A DNA stretch of 64,000 nt from Fibrella aquatilis (GCF_017353255.1 NZ_JAFMYU010000001.1:310001-374000), one strand, 5' to 3'. Counted from the stretch's first letter, positions 16,593 to 26,030 are shown. Notes: generated by a model not told the origin, from the sequence alone. Made by a program: numbers and translations.

Positions 16593-17159
16593 ATGCTGAG
16601 TGCCCTCACCCGTTGGCTATTTAAGGTATGGGGCTGGCAGGTTGTAGGCCCCGTGCCCACCGTGCCGAAAGCCATCTGGGTAGAAGCGCCCCACACCACC
16701 AACTGGGATTTTCTGGTTGGCCTGGGCGTTCGGCCAACCATCCGGCTTTGGATTCATTATTTCGCTAAAAGCTCGCTGTTCACCTGGTATGCGGGCTGGC
16801 TATTTCGGGTGCTGGGCGGCATACCTGTCTACCGCGATAAATCGCATAACCTGGTCGATGCTATGGCAAAGGTTTTCGAACAGCATGACCAACTGCACAT
16901 CTGCATTGCGCCCGAAGGCACCCGGAGCAACGTACAGACCCTGAAGACGGGCTTCTACCACATTGCCCGCAAAGCCGACGTGCCGCTGATTCTGGTCAGT
17001 TTCAACTGGCATCGTCGCCGGGTTGTACTGAGCGAACCGCTTTACCTCACGGGCAACTATGCCGCCGATATGCTGCCTTTCTACACGTTTTTCTCGCAGG
17101 TAAGCGACGTCAAAAAGGCCTGGCTTAGTCACTGGGAAGAAACGGGCGAGATCCGCTGA
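16593..17159 (+). CDS. 1-acyl-sn-glycerol-3-phosphate acyltransferase-like protein
   Basis: 188 residues, short for PlsC. It has the acyltransferase block HTTNWD (HxxxxD) near residues 34-39, a GGIPVYRD motif near 77-84 and PEGTR near 108-112 followed by KTGFYHIARKADVPLI. These are the catalytic His-Asp and phosphate-binding motifs of glycerophosphate acyltransferases, which acylate lysophosphatidate at the cytoplasmic membrane face. This short clade, with HTTNWDF, is often annotated only as an acyltransferase, so the acceptor is uncertain. Confidence 0.85.
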   Translation: MLSALTRWLFKVWGWQVVGPVPTVPKAIWVEAPHTTNWDFLVGLGVRPTIRLWIHYFAKSSLFTWYAGWLFRVLGGIPVYRDKSHNLVDAMAKVFEQHDQLHICIAPEGTRSNVQTLKTGFYHIARKADVPLILVSFNWHRRRVVLSEPLYLTGNYAADMLPFYTFFSQVSDVKKAWLSHWEETGEIR

Positions 17160-17220
17160 TGCAGGCCAACCGGTTCTGGGCGGATGTTCATTATCTTAGC
17201 TGCACTAGATACCGCCCCTC

Positions 17221-17904
17221 ATGAAACGCGCACTGCTACTACTGCCCACTCTGCTGTCGGCCACGCTCACGTATGGTCAAATGTCGATGAACTCGTCGGG
17301 TTCCTACGCCACGCTGACCATCATCGACCCCTACCAGAATAACTATGTCGGCGTGGAAGGGTCGCCTTATATTCCTGAAAAAGGATTTGCCCCCACACTG
17401 GTGAAAACTCAGAATACCAGGCAGTTACAGCCGCTTAAAGCGCGGTTTAATACGCAGCTAGGGCAGCTCGAATACCTCGACGGGCAGCGGGTGCAACGGC
17501 TCACTACCCCCGCCACCGAATTCCAACTGGTAGCCAGCGCTGGCGATACGCTGGTGTTTCGGAATGGGTATTCCGGCAAGGGTGAGATTACGCCCATCAC
17601 ATTTTGCCATGTGCTCTACGACGGCAAGAAATCAACCCTGCTGGCCTACCTGACCGGGACTATCAAAAAAGATGAAGACCCCATGAGCAACGACTTTGGC
17701 AAAAAGCAGTTTGTGCAGCGAAAGCAAACATACTTGCTGATTGCTAACGAGTTACAGGCCGTAACGCCCACTAAATCGTCGTTGCTGGGTGCTTTCCCCG
17801 CCGATCAGCGCGAGGTGGTGGCGCAGGTAATTAACCGCTATGGCAGTAAGCTAAAATCTTGGACCGACGTGACGGCTGTACTACGGGCCTACGACGGTCA
17901 GTAG
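17221..17904 (+). CDS. Hypothetical secreted protein
   Basis: 227 residues with a signal peptide (MKRALLLLPTLLSATLTYGQ). The mature part is beta-rich (GSYATLTIIDPYQNNYVGVEGSPYI, LEYLDGQRVQRLTTPATEF, TPITFCHVLYDGKKSTLLAYL) and ends in a helical segment (ADQREVVAQVINRYGSKLKS). I do not recognise the family. Probably periplasmic. Only 19 bases separate it from the antiporter gene, so the two are likely co-transcribed. Confidence 0.7.
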   Translation: MKRALLLLPTLLSATLTYGQMSMNSSGSYATLTIIDPYQNNYVGVEGSPYIPEKGFAPTLVKTQNTRQLQPLKARFNTQLGQLEYLDGQRVQRLTTPATEFQLVASAGDTLVFRNGYSGKGEITPITFCHVLYDGKKSTLLAYLTGTIKKDEDPMSNDFGKKQFVQRKQTYLLIANELQAVTPTKSSLLGAFPADQREVVAQVINRYGSKLKSWTDVTAVLRAYDGQ

Positions 17905-17923
17905 GCATTTTACTTACTCAACC

Positions 17924-19516
17924 ATGCGTGAAACGGTATTTTTAGGGTTGGCACTGCTGGTCATGATGGCGCTGCTGGCTTCGCTGGCTCAGCGCCTGCG
18001 TATTCCCACGCCTATTTTTCTGGTGTTAGGCGGGATCGTTATCAGTTTGTTGCCGGGTGTGCCCCACCTCAGCATCGACCCTGACCTCATCTTCCTGGTC
18101 TTTCTGCCACCGCTGCTCTACGAAGCAGCCTGGTTTATGTCGTGGCGGGAACTCTGGCGCTGGCGGCGCATTGTGCTCGTGCTGGCCTTTGGACTGGTTG
18201 TCCTCACGGCAACCGCCGTGGCCTACACCGCCCAGTGGCTTATTCCGGGCTTCACGCTGGTGCTTGGGTTTGTGCTGGGCGGCATTATTTCACCTCCCGA
18301 CGCTGTGGCGGCTACCTCTGTGCTTCGAAACGTGAACGTGCCCAAAAGCACGCTAAGTATTTTGGAAGGGGAAAGCCTTATCAACGATGCCGCCAGCCTG
18401 ATTGTACTCCGGTTTGCCCTGGCCAGCGTAGCCACCGGCACGGTAATCTGGAAGCAGGTCGCCGTTTCGTTTGTGACCGTTACCGGGCTGGGGGCAGTGG
18501 TTGGGCTGGCCATTGCGGGTGTCTTTTATGTCATTCACCGCTGGGTGCCCCTCCAGCCGCGTATCAGTATTTTACTGACCTTTCTAACGCCCTACCTAAT
18601 GTATCTCGCGGCCGAAGAACTTCATTATTCGGGTGTCATTGCCGTAGTTAGCGGGGGGCTCTTCCTGTCGAACCACAGTCACCGGCTGTTGCAGCATACC
18701 GAACGGGTGCAGGGATCGGCTATGTGGGGTACCATTATTTTCATCATCAATGGCTTGGTGTTCGTGCTCATTGGCCTGGAATTGCCGGTGATTCTGGATG
18801 GGCTGAATGAGTACTCCTTACCCGCCGCCATTGGCTACGGGTTGGCTATTTCGACGGTGGTGATTCTGGTGCGACTGGGGTTTACGCTACTGTCGGCACC
18901 GTTTACGCGGCTGGTGGGGCGGTATATCCCCGTGGCCGTCCGGAATGTGGGCTGGCGGGGACCGGTGGTGGTTGGCTGGGCGGGTATGCGGGGCGTAGTA
19001 TCGCTGGCCGCTGCGTTTTCAGTACCCCTTACGTTGGCCAGTGGTGAGGCCTTTCCGCACCGGTCACTGCTGTTGTTTATTACCTTCATTGTTATCCTGA
19101 TGACCCTGGTGGTACAGGGCTTAACTCTGCCGCTGGTTGTGCGGCTGGTACATCCCGAAGAGCCAATTGATCGCCTACCCGAGAAACAGCAGGAGGCAGC
19201 CATTGTCCGGAAACTGCACGAAGTGGCCATGCACGAATTTACCCGGCACTATGCTGACCAACTGACTGGCAACCCCCTGCTGGCGGGCCTGAAAAACCGA
19301 CTGGAAAGTGGCCATCTTGTCAACGAGCTAACGGCATCGACTACAGCAGACGACTTGCTGGACAACTACCAGGCTGCATTGGTCAGGCTGAATCAGGCAA
19401 AACGGAACGAACTAATGCGTCTGCACCGGGAGGCCGATTTTGATCAGGACATTTTGCGAAAAATAGAAGCACAACTGGACCTGGAAGAGGAGAAAGTTGA
19501 TCCGCTTAGTCGCTAA
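17924..19516 (+). CDS. Na+/H+ antiporter, CPA1 (NhaP-like) family
   Basis: 530 residues with about 12 hydrophobic segments followed by a cytoplasmic tail of some 110 residues. The diagnostic block ISPPDAVAATSVLRNVNVPK, then LEGESLINDAASLIV with the ion-binding Asn-Asp, lies near residues 122-165. GWAGMRGVVSLAAAFS in the second half also fits CPA1 exchangers. It exchanges Na+ (or K+) for H+ across the cytoplasmic membrane for pH and salt homeostasis. Length and the tail rich in charged helices (HEVAMHEFTRHYADQL) match bacterial Na+/H+ antiporters of the TIGR00831 type. Confidence 0.9.
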   Translation: MRETVFLGLALLVMMALLASLAQRLRIPTPIFLVLGGIVISLLPGVPHLSIDPDLIFLVFLPPLLYEAAWFMSWRELWRWRRIVLVLAFGLVVLTATAVAYTAQWLIPGFTLVLGFVLGGIISPPDAVAATSVLRNVNVPKSTLSILEGESLINDAASLIVLRFALASVATGTVIWKQVAVSFVTVTGLGAVVGLAIAGVFYVIHRWVPLQPRISILLTFLTPYLMYLAAEELHYSGVIAVVSGGLFLSNHSHRLLQHTERVQGSAMWGTIIFIINGLVFVLIGLELPVILDGLNEYSLPAAIGYGLAISTVVILVRLGFTLLSAPFTRLVGRYIPVAVRNVGWRGPVVVGWAGMRGVVSLAAAFSVPLTLASGEAFPHRSLLLFITFIVILMTLVVQGLTLPLVVRLVHPEEPIDRLPEKQQEAAIVRKLHEVAMHEFTRHYADQLTGNPLLAGLKNRLESGHLVNELTASTTADDLLDNYQAALVRLNQAKRNELMRLHREADFDQDILRKIEAQLDLEEEKVDPLSR

Positions 19517-19539
19517 TTGACGAACTGATTCGTGTCGAA

Positions 19540-20871
19540 TCAGGTGAGCCGGATACCAAACAGATCTTTAGATCGGGTGTAGATGTAGCCTACTACCAGC
19601 AGTGTGACCACCCCACCCGCCACCACCGAGGGGATAGTGCCCAGCAAACTCGCCGCCACGCCCGACTCGAACGCGCCTATTTCGTTAGATGAACTGACAA
19701 AGATGCCGTTTACGGCCGCCACACGTCCGCGCAGGTGGTCGGGCGGCAGGAGCTGCATAATGGTCTGCCGGATAATGACGCTCACACTATCGAACGCCCC
19801 CGTCAGGGCAAGCATGGCCAGAGACAGGTAGAAGTTAGTAGAGACGGCAAAGACCAACGTGGCCACGCCGAAGCCCGCCACCGCAAGCAGCATGTTGCGC
19901 CAGGCGTTTACCGTGGGCGGAAATTTGGCCAGCGCCAGCATGGTCACCACGGCCCCCACCGACGGCGCAGCCCGCAAAAAGCCCAGCACCACGGCGGGTG
20001 GCACAATCAGCTGTCCGTTGCTAAGGACGGGGGCAATACCCAAAAACGACCACCCCGCCGCATCGACGCGCAGGATGTCTTCGGCGAAGATGGGCAGGAT
20101 GGCTACCACGCCGCCAAACAGTACCGAAAACAAGTCGAGCGAGATGGCGTAAAGCACAATCCGATTGCCAAACACAAACGCAAATCCTTCACGCAGGCTG
20201 GCCCACAAGCCCAAACTGGCAGATGCTGAGTTGGGTAGCGTTGGCGCTGTTTGCCGTTTGATGAGCGAAAGAAACACAAAGCAGACCAGATACAGGCCAA
20301 TTACTACCAATAGCGTATTGTCGAAGCCGAGGGCAGCGTAGAGAAAACCGGCCACGCCCGGCCCGGCAATGGCCCCCGCCTGCCAGAACGAACTACTCCA
20401 GGTGGCCGAGTTGGCGTAGAGTTCACGAGGTACTAGAAAGGGTTTCAACGACGAACTGGCGGGCGAATAAAACCCCCGCGCCGTGCCAATGAGCATGAGT
20501 ACGCCATAAATCACCACCAGCCGCGCAGCCTGCGACAACTGCCCCACCACCGACGGCCGGAATGCCAGATACAACACCACCGACCCTAACATGATCACCA
20601 GCAGGCTGATTTGCAGAATCCGTTTTTTATCGCGCCGGTCGGCGAGGTGGCCACCGAACAGCGAAAGCAAGATGAACGGAATGGCTTCGGCCAAACCAAT
20701 CAGGCCCAGGGCCAGGGGGTCGTGGGTGAGCTTGTAGAGTTCATAGCCCACCACCACTTCCTGGATCAGCAGCGTGGCCGTGATGAGAAACGAGTTCAGC
20801 ACGTAATACCGAAAATCGGGCACTCGCAGGGCCGCATAGGCATCGTGAGGTGGGGGTACGGGTGTTGTCAT
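19540..20871 (-). CDS. MFS transporter (EntS-like exporter)
   Basis: 443 residues with about 12 transmembrane segments. The cytoplasmic loop GLAEAIPFILLSLFGGHLADRRDKKRIL near residues 60-87 is the major-facilitator motif A (GxLADRxxRK). A second loop, RQTIMQLLPPDHLRGRVAAVNGIF, in the C-terminal half is typical of the MFS_3/enterobactin-exporter subgroup. A role in efflux of siderophores or drugs is inferred from family only. The ATG at 20871 is chosen; an extension to 20934 would cross the terminator hairpin. It converges on the antiporter gene with 23 bases between stops. Confidence 0.85.
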   Translation of the reverse strand: MTTPVPPPHDAYAALRVPDFRYYVLNSFLITATLLIQEVVVGYELYKLTHDPLALGLIGLAEAIPFILLSLFGGHLADRRDKKRILQISLLVIMLGSVVLYLAFRPSVVGQLSQAARLVVIYGVLMLIGTARGFYSPASSSLKPFLVPRELYANSATWSSSFWQAGAIAGPGVAGFLYAALGFDNTLLVVIGLYLVCFVFLSLIKRQTAPTLPNSASASLGLWASLREGFAFVFGNRIVLYAISLDLFSVLFGGVVAILPIFAEDILRVDAAGWSFLGIAPVLSNGQLIVPPAVVLGFLRAAPSVGAVVTMLALAKFPPTVNAWRNMLLAVAGFGVATLVFAVSTNFYLSLAMLALTGAFDSVSVIIRQTIMQLLPPDHLRGRVAAVNGIFVSSSNEIGAFESGVAASLLGTIPSVVAGGVVTLLVVGYIYTRSKDLFGIRLT

Positions 20872-20915
20872 ACAAAAAAACAACCCCGAAACCAGGGCGT
20901 TGGGTTCGGGGCCAT
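20872..20915 (-). terminator. Terminator between the astacin and MFS genes
   Basis: On the minus strand CCCCGAACCC-type sequence pairs with GGTTTCGGGG around ACGCCCT, then runs into GTTGTTTTTTT. It lies immediately before the MFS start codon and insulates that gene from upstream transcription. Confidence 0.75.
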
Positions 20916-20929
20916 TACTGAGTTTAAAG

Positions 20930-21018
20930 TTCAATGTCTAACGTTTAAAGTTGGCTCACGCTAGCGTTGTACTCTGGCGTAAGCCAACTTCAAACGGTGA
21001 ACTCTACACGTTAAACTC
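20930..21018. repeat. Imperfect hairpin of TTTAAAG/TCTAACG-type words
   Basis: Arms 20930-20971 and 20977-21018 match at roughly three quarters of positions. The head GTTGGCTCACGC / GCGTAAGCCAAC is well conserved although the arms have drifted. It lies between two leftward genes, next to a conventional terminator. Confidence 0.85.
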
Positions 21019-21021
21019 CCT

Positions 21022-21858
21022 TTAAGGATACATCGTCTGCACGGTGGCAATGTCTAGCGGAGAGAGGCCGTCGCGCTGAAAGGGGAACGTAGAGCCGTCT
21101 TTCTTGGTAATCGTCGGCTGGCCGTTGGCCGAGAAAGCGTAGGAGCCATAGAGCATGATCGAGCCGAAATCCAGCCCGCCTGCCTGATCGAATCCATCGC
21201 GACCCATCTGCGTATAGGTTTGGAATTCAGACTCATAGCCGCTGGCAATATTGGCCTGATTGATAGTCAGGTAGGTATCGCGGTCGGCACGGCTGTGTTC
21301 GTGGTATAGCCCTACCGTATGACCGATTTCGTGGATGATATTGCCCGTTGTGCAGCCGAGACCCATCATGATAAACTGCTGACCACCCACCCGGCCGATG
21401 CTCGATGAACACCCACCGCCATTGTCGCGGAAGGTGACGTAGGAATATTGCGTGGTGCGTTCCACAAACCGAATACCCGTGTTGGCAATCCAGTGGTTCA
21501 TGGCGTTGGTGATGCGCTCAGGGCTTGGTATGTTTGGGTCTATAGTGTAATAAACAATTTTACCCGTCCAGCGAAGGCTTTTTAGCGTACGTCCTGCACC
21601 ATTCGTGGCGTGGTTAGGGTCGGTCAGGTCGTCGGGCGAAAGAATGATGTCGCCCTGGAAGATAGGCGTACCGTTGATCTCCTGGTAGGTAACAGGCGTA
21701 CCCCGGAAGGTGCCTGTTTTCTGAACGCCAACCTGGTTAGGGAAGGCCTGCTCAGTGTTGTCGGCCTGCGGATGGGCCATGTCGTTGCTGTCGGTAGCGC
21801 AGCTGAAAATGGTGCAGGCACCAATGATACTGGTCAGAAGTAGTGTGTAAACTTTCAT
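21022..21858 (-). CDS. Astacin-family (M12A) metalloprotease, lipoprotein
   Basis: 278 residues. The signal peptide MKVYTLLLTSIIGACTIFSC ends in a lipobox with Cys20, so a membrane-anchored lipoprotein is likely. The catalytic domain carries the full astacin zinc motif HEIGHTVGLYHEHSRAD (His176, Glu177, His180, His186) and a Met-turn-like SIMLYGSYAFS. Cysteines at about 150 and 169 could form a disulfide. It would degrade extracellular or periplasmic proteins. The start at 21858 opens directly on the signal peptide; the longer frame to 21969 adds an unlikely second hydrophobic leader. Confidence 0.9.
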   Translation of the reverse strand: MKVYTLLLTSIIGACTIFSCATDSNDMAHPQADNTEQAFPNQVGVQKTGTFRGTPVTYQEINGTPIFQGDIILSPDDLTDPNHATNGAGRTLKSLRWTGKIVYYTIDPNIPSPERITNAMNHWIANTGIRFVERTTQYSYVTFRDNGGGCSSSIGRVGGQQFIMMGLGCTTGNIIHEIGHTVGLYHEHSRADRDTYLTINQANIASGYESEFQTYTQMGRDGFDQAGGLDFGSIMLYGSYAFSANGQPTITKKDGSTFPFQRDGLSPLDIATVQTMYP

Positions 21859-22175
21859 AGCGTATGTTGAGTTGGATAAGCATTTATTTGCTGAGTTTGC
21901 TTTTACAAACTGCGGACCAGGAGCCGAAAAGATCAGTAGACTTACTACAAAAAATAGTTGTATAAGCATATATGCATATAGTTTTTTCGGGTAAATACTT
22001 ACTAAACTGTAAGGCTCGTTTTATACAATTAAGTTAGTCCGTTTTTTTGGCCGACTTTTTTCTACATACCCAGTTATATTGTGGGTATCGTGCTCCCCAA
22101 TCGTTGAAAATAGCCGTAGTTTCGCCCATAAGTATATTTCCTAATCCCGTCATCCAGCCTAAAAAGACCCTCCCA

Positions 22176-23861
22176 ATGGCTACCCGAATTATTCCCCGCG
22201 CCGCAACGGCCCACGAGCCGCCCATGCTCATCAAAAGCCTTTTGATGCAATCGAACCGGTATGAACCCAACCGGGAAATTGTCTACCGCGACCTGTTCCG
22301 AATGAATTATGTCACCTTCAACGAGCGGGTACGGCGGCTGGCCAACGTGCTTACGGAGGCTGGTGTGCAGGCTGGCGATACCGTAGCCGTAATGGACTGG
22401 GACAGTCACCGCTACCTCGAATCGTTTTTTGCCATTCCTTGCCTGGGGGCCGTTTTGCACACGATCAACGTGCGGTTATCGCCGTTTCAGATTCTCTATA
22501 CCATGAATCATGCGGCCGACAAAGTGGTGTTGGTGCATGAAGATTTCCTCCCCCTGCTCGACGGTATCCGGTCGCAACTGACCACCGTCGAGACCATTAT
22601 TGTGCTGACCGATAAGGTATATACGGAGGCTGGCAAGGCTACGTTTACCGCGCCTGATAACACCCACGGTGAATACGAAGCCCTGCTGGCCGATGCCGCT
22701 GTGGATTACGACTTCCCGGACTTCGACGAAAACTCGATTGCCACCACCTTCTATACCACCGGCACCACGGGCCACCCCAAAGGGGTTTATTTTTCGCACC
22801 GGCAGTTGTTCATGCACACCATGGGTCTCTGCACATTTGTGTGTGGTTATCAGGCTGTTGCGTTCCAGTCGAACGTAGACGTGTACATGCCGATCACGCC
22901 CATGTTCCACGTGCACGCCTGGGGCTTTCCGTTTTTAGCTACCATGCTGTCGGCCAAACAGGTATATCCGGGACGGTATGAACCGGAGGTGCTGCTGAAG
23001 CTGATTCTGACCGAAGGCGTCACGTTTTCGCACTGTGTACCAACTATTCTAAATATGCTTGTCAGCAGCCCGGCAGCGGTGCAGTTCCGCGAACAACTGA
23101 GCCGCTGGAAGGTCATCATCGGCGGGTCGGCCTTGACCAAGGGGCTGGCTACGGCGGCCCTGAACATGGGTATTCGGGTGTATCAGGGCTATGGTATGTC
23201 CGAAACGGCCCCCATCATGTCGGTGTCGTACCTTAACGATCAGGAGCGCGAACTCGATACCGACGGCAAAGTACATCTGCTCACGCAGGCGGGCCGGATT
23301 GCGCCGTTTGTCGAGATGCGCCTCATGGACGAAGCCGGTCATTTTATGCCCCACGACGGCGAGGCTGTGGGTGAGGTGGTGGCGCGTGGCCCCTGGATGA
23401 CGCAGGGCTACTGGCTGGAACCCGAACGTAGCGACGAACTCTGGCGCGGCGGCTGGCTCCATACCGGCGACGTAGCGAGCATAACGCCCGACAACTGGGT
23501 GCATATTGCCGACCGTACCAAAGACGTGATCAAAACCGGGGGCGAGTGGGTATCATCGCTGGAAATCGAAGACCTGCTATCGCAGGTAGAAGGCGTTGCC
23601 GAAGTGGCCGTTATTGGCCTGCCCGACGAAAAATGGGGTGAACGCCCCCACGCCGTTATCGTGCCTAAGCCCGATTATGTGGGCAAAATCACCCCCGAAT
23701 CGGTCAAGGCGGGTTTGCAGGAAAAAGTAAACCGGGGCGAACTAAACAAATGGTATGTGCCTGACCGGGTGCTGTTTGTGAGCGAAATCCCCAAAACCAG
23801 CGTCGGTAAACTGGACAAAAAACGCATCCGTTCGGAAATGAAGGAGACAATTTTGGGATAA
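22176..23861 (+). CDS. Fatty-acid--CoA ligase (AMP-forming)
   Basis: 561 residues, the size of FadD/AlkK-type acyl-CoA synthetases. The adenylation motifs are intact: YTTGTTGHPKGVYFSH (ATP/AMP signature, near 195-210), VYQGYGMSETAPIM, LHTGDVASI, and DRTKDVIKTGGEWVSSLEIE. The C-terminal lysine block is PKTSVGKLDKKRIR. It activates a fatty or aryl carboxylate to its CoA thioester through an acyl-AMP. Chain-length preference cannot be read from the sequence. The start at 22176 is preferred because upstream codons show no family similarity. A heptamer hairpin separates it from the phosphoesterase gene. Confidence 0.92.
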   Translation: MATRIIPRAATAHEPPMLIKSLLMQSNRYEPNREIVYRDLFRMNYVTFNERVRRLANVLTEAGVQAGDTVAVMDWDSHRYLESFFAIPCLGAVLHTINVRLSPFQILYTMNHAADKVVLVHEDFLPLLDGIRSQLTTVETIIVLTDKVYTEAGKATFTAPDNTHGEYEALLADAAVDYDFPDFDENSIATTFYTTGTTGHPKGVYFSHRQLFMHTMGLCTFVCGYQAVAFQSNVDVYMPITPMFHVHAWGFPFLATMLSAKQVYPGRYEPEVLLKLILTEGVTFSHCVPTILNMLVSSPAAVQFREQLSRWKVIIGGSALTKGLATAALNMGIRVYQGYGMSETAPIMSVSYLNDQERELDTDGKVHLLTQAGRIAPFVEMRLMDEAGHFMPHDGEAVGEVVARGPWMTQGYWLEPERSDELWRGGWLHTGDVASITPDNWVHIADRTKDVIKTGGEWVSSLEIEDLLSQVEGVAEVAVIGLPDEKWGERPHAVIVPKPDYVGKITPESVKAGLQEKVNRGELNKWYVPDRVLFVSEIPKTSVGKLDKKRIRSEMKETILG

Positions 23862-23868
23862 GAACGGA

Positions 23869-23962
23869 AGTTTAATGTTTAACGTCTAATGTTTAAAGTT
23901 GGCTGACACGTGAGCAATCTCGCGTCAGCCAACTTTAAACATTAGACGTTAAACATTAAACT
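23869..23962. repeat. Near-perfect hairpin of TTTAATG/TTTAACG/TCTAATG words
   Basis: Arms 23869-23910 and 23921-23962 match at 41 of 42 positions with a 10-nt loop. The head is GTTGGCTGACGC. It fills the gap between two rightward genes. Confidence 0.95.
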
Positions 23963-23967
23963 AGTTT

Positions 23968-24453
23968 ATGCGCATCGGCCTGCTCTCAGACACCCACAGC
24001 TACCTCGACCCGGCTATTTTTAGGCACTTCGCCGACTGCGATGAAATCTGGCACGCGGGCGACGTAGGGCTGGATACCGTGGCCACGCAACTAGCTCAAT
24101 TTAAGCCGCTTCGCATCGTGAGCGGCAACATCGATGACCCGCAGGCGTACCCCGAAAACCTGCGTTTCGAGGTGGGTGGGGTGCGGGTATGGATGACCCA
24201 CATTGGCGGAAAACCCCCGCGCTACAACCCCACGGTGCGGCCCGAACTGATGGCCAATCCGCCCGACTTGTTTGTTTGCGGGCATTCGCACATTCTGCAA
24301 GTCATGCGCGACCCTACCCGCAAACAGTTACTGTTTATTAATCCCGGTGCGGCCGGGAAAACTGGTTTTCACATCATGCGAACCTGCCTGCGCTTCACAC
24401 TCCACGAAGGGAAGGTAAGCGACATGCAAGCTATTGAATTGGGCAAACGGTAA
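23968..24453 (+). CDS. YfcE/MJ0936-type metallophosphoesterase
   Basis: 161 residues with the binuclear-metal motifs in order: SDTH at residues 7-10, HAGDVG near 30, SGNIDD near 52, THIGG near 78 and CGHSH near 99, with NPGAAG after. This is the calcineurin-like YfcE family of small cytoplasmic phosphodiesterases that need Mn2+; the natural substrate is unsettled. Starts at ATG 23968, six bases after the hairpin. Confidence 0.92.
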   Translation: MRIGLLSDTHSYLDPAIFRHFADCDEIWHAGDVGLDTVATQLAQFKPLRIVSGNIDDPQAYPENLRFEVGGVRVWMTHIGGKPPRYNPTVRPELMANPPDLFVCGHSHILQVMRDPTRKQLLFINPGAAGKTGFHIMRTCLRFTLHEGKVSDMQAIELGKR

Positions 24454-24824
24454 GGCCGAACCCCCCGATTAGCCCCGCACACTTTCGCCAAAAGGAGCAC
24501 CCGTGCGGGCAAACGCCCGAAAAGCCGACTCGTTGTTGGCAATGAACATGTGTACAGACGAACTTAGATTCGTCCAAAATGAAGTTGTTGGCTGTTGAGC
24601 ATAGACCGACTTGAAATTCGTGCGAATGGTTTGCATTCAGATGGTAGTTAGTTGACAATAAGGCCGGTAGCTCTGAGAGCGGTGTGGCCCGTTACCAACT
24701 ACAGAACAAGATTGTACTTTAAAATGATTCGTACTTACTGGAATAGTACAACTTGTTCATCGGTCAGCTATCCGTTTACTGGCAGAATACCACAGATTCT
24801 TTCTTGGGTCTAACCATTTAACGG
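24454..24824. other. Intergenic region, no gene recognised
   Basis: About 370 bases between two converging genes. It holds short imperfect palindromes (CCCGCAC..GTGCGGG near 24474-24517) but no convincing reading frame or RNA gene. Confidence 0.5.
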
Positions 24825-25229
24825 CTACGTATCGAGGAAACAGATCCGGATTGCTTCGCCAATAGTATTCAGGGCGGCGTAGGTCGATGGTTTTTTTATG
24901 TAGGCGTTGATGCCGTTGCGATACGCTTCCCGAACAAGCTCGGGCTCGGCACTTGTCGAGATAATGATAGCCGGGATATGCTGTAACGTCTTGTCGGCAC
25001 GGATGGCCTGCAAGGCTTCCAGCCCGGTCATCAGGGGCATATTCATGTCCAGTACAACGAGTTTAATTTCTTCGGCTGCATCCTGTCGTTGTAGTAACTG
25101 GATAAGTTCCTGACCATTTTCGGCCTCAATGATGGTTGCCTGGCAACCCGATTCTGTAATTGCCTTTCGCATGAACATACGATCATCGTCATCATCGTCG
25201 GCCAGGTAAATGACTTTGTTATAGTACAT
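24825..25229 (-). CDS. Single-domain response regulator (CheY/Rcp-like)
   Basis: 134 residues, all receiver domain. An acidic pocket (LADDDDDDRMFM) precedes the phospho-acceptor Asp61 in VVLDMNMPLMTG; Ser/Thr sits in IIISTSAE and the conserved Lys in AYIKKP. There is no output domain, so it passes phosphate on or acts by protein contact. The ATG at 25229 gives the receiver start. A divergent promoter region separates it from the PAS protein and kinase to the right, a possible partner kinase. Confidence 0.9.
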   Translation of the reverse strand: MYYNKVIYLADDDDDDRMFMRKAITESGCQATIIEAENGQELIQLLQRQDAAEEIKLVVLDMNMPLMTGLEALQAIRADKTLQHIPAIIISTSAEPELVREAYRNGINAYIKKPSTYAALNTIGEAIRICFLDT

Positions 25230-25262
25230 AAGTAGTTGGTATGGTACAAAAGAGGGGGTTAA

Positions 25263-25289
25263 CAAAGCTAGCCGGGTAGTTACCCTCAA
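25263..25289 (-). promoter_or_regulatory. Candidate promoter of the lone response regulator
   Basis: On the minus strand TTG (25287-25289), a 16-nt spacer and TAGCTTTG (25263-25270) resemble the Bacteroidota promoter, although the spacer is slightly short. Confidence 0.4.
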
Positions 25290-25457
25290 TACTATGACGG
25301 TCATCAACCGAAAGTATGATGATTGTCGTGTTTGGGCAGGCCGCCCGAAAAACTGAATGGAGGCTGGGTGGTTATCATCAATTTTTCTTTTTTTTGCAGT
25401 TAGAGTGCCAGCGTCATCAGCCCAACGGCCTGCCAACGTATCTGGTTAATTTCCTAC

Positions 25458-26030
25458 ATGACCCAACCCATTCCGCCGACCAACCCACCCGCCGACCCTG
25501 AATTGTTTCCTTATAATTGGCTGATATCCACATCAGTATGGGGCGTAATCACCGCTGCCCCCGTGGGTATCTGTTTACTGTCGGCACAGCGGGCAGCTAC
25601 GCCTCACAGCCCCGGCCGTGTATCGGATACCGGCACGATTGCCGATTTTCAATATGTGTTTCTCAACCCGGTTCAGGAGGCCATGATAAAGCTCGCGGCC
25701 GACGACGTGGTAGGGCAACCCCTTACCATGATCAGCCCCGACGTGGATGCGTCGGGTGTGCTGGATCGATTGCGGCAGGTGGCAGACACCGGCCAGCCGA
25801 CTGCGCATACCGAAGCGTATCACCTCGATGGTATTGCCGGTTTGTTTCATCAGGTCTATCTGAAATCGGGCGATGGGGTACTGGTCCTGACGCAGGACGT
25901 GTCGTATCAACCGCTGTCGGTGGCCGAGCAGCAGCAGCAGGTAGACTTGTTAACTGCCATTCATAGTCGCACTTCCGTTGCCAGTATCCGGGCTAGGCTC
26001 ATCAGCCTGATGAGTGGGCAGCTTTCCTGA
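25458..26030 (+). CDS. PAS-domain protein without output domain
   Basis: 190 residues. The middle (about 60-155) reads as a PAS fold: GTIADFQYVFLNPVQEAM, DDVVGQPLTMISPDV, LDRLRQVADTGQPTAHTEAYH, GLFHQVYLKSGDGVLVLTQDVS. The tail ends EQQQQVDLLTAIHSRTS, where related proteins continue into a linker and a kinase. No histidine-kinase domain is attached. It is either a stand-alone sensor or a kinase that has lost its catalytic part; the intact PAS kinase 120 bases downstream could use it. Little else can be said. Confidence 0.6.
   Translation: MTQPIPPTNPPADPELFPYNWLISTSVWGVITAAPVGICLLSAQRAATPHSPGRVSDTGTIADFQYVFLNPVQEAMIKLAADDVVGQPLTMISPDVDASGVLDRLRQVADTGQPTAHTEAYHLDGIAGLFHQVYLKSGDGVLVLTQDVSYQPLSVAEQQQQVDLLTAIHSRTSVASIRARLISLMSGQLS

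Noticed and set aside
19735-20229. A 164-codon open frame antisense to the MFS transporter
   Set aside because: Composition is rich in Arg, His and Gln, as expected for a shadow frame; the MFS frame has motif A and 12 helices.
24454-24824. A possible tRNA or small RNA in the 370-bp gap
   Set aside because: No cloverleaf, TpsiC-like or anticodon arm could be drawn, and no strong promoter-terminator pair is present.
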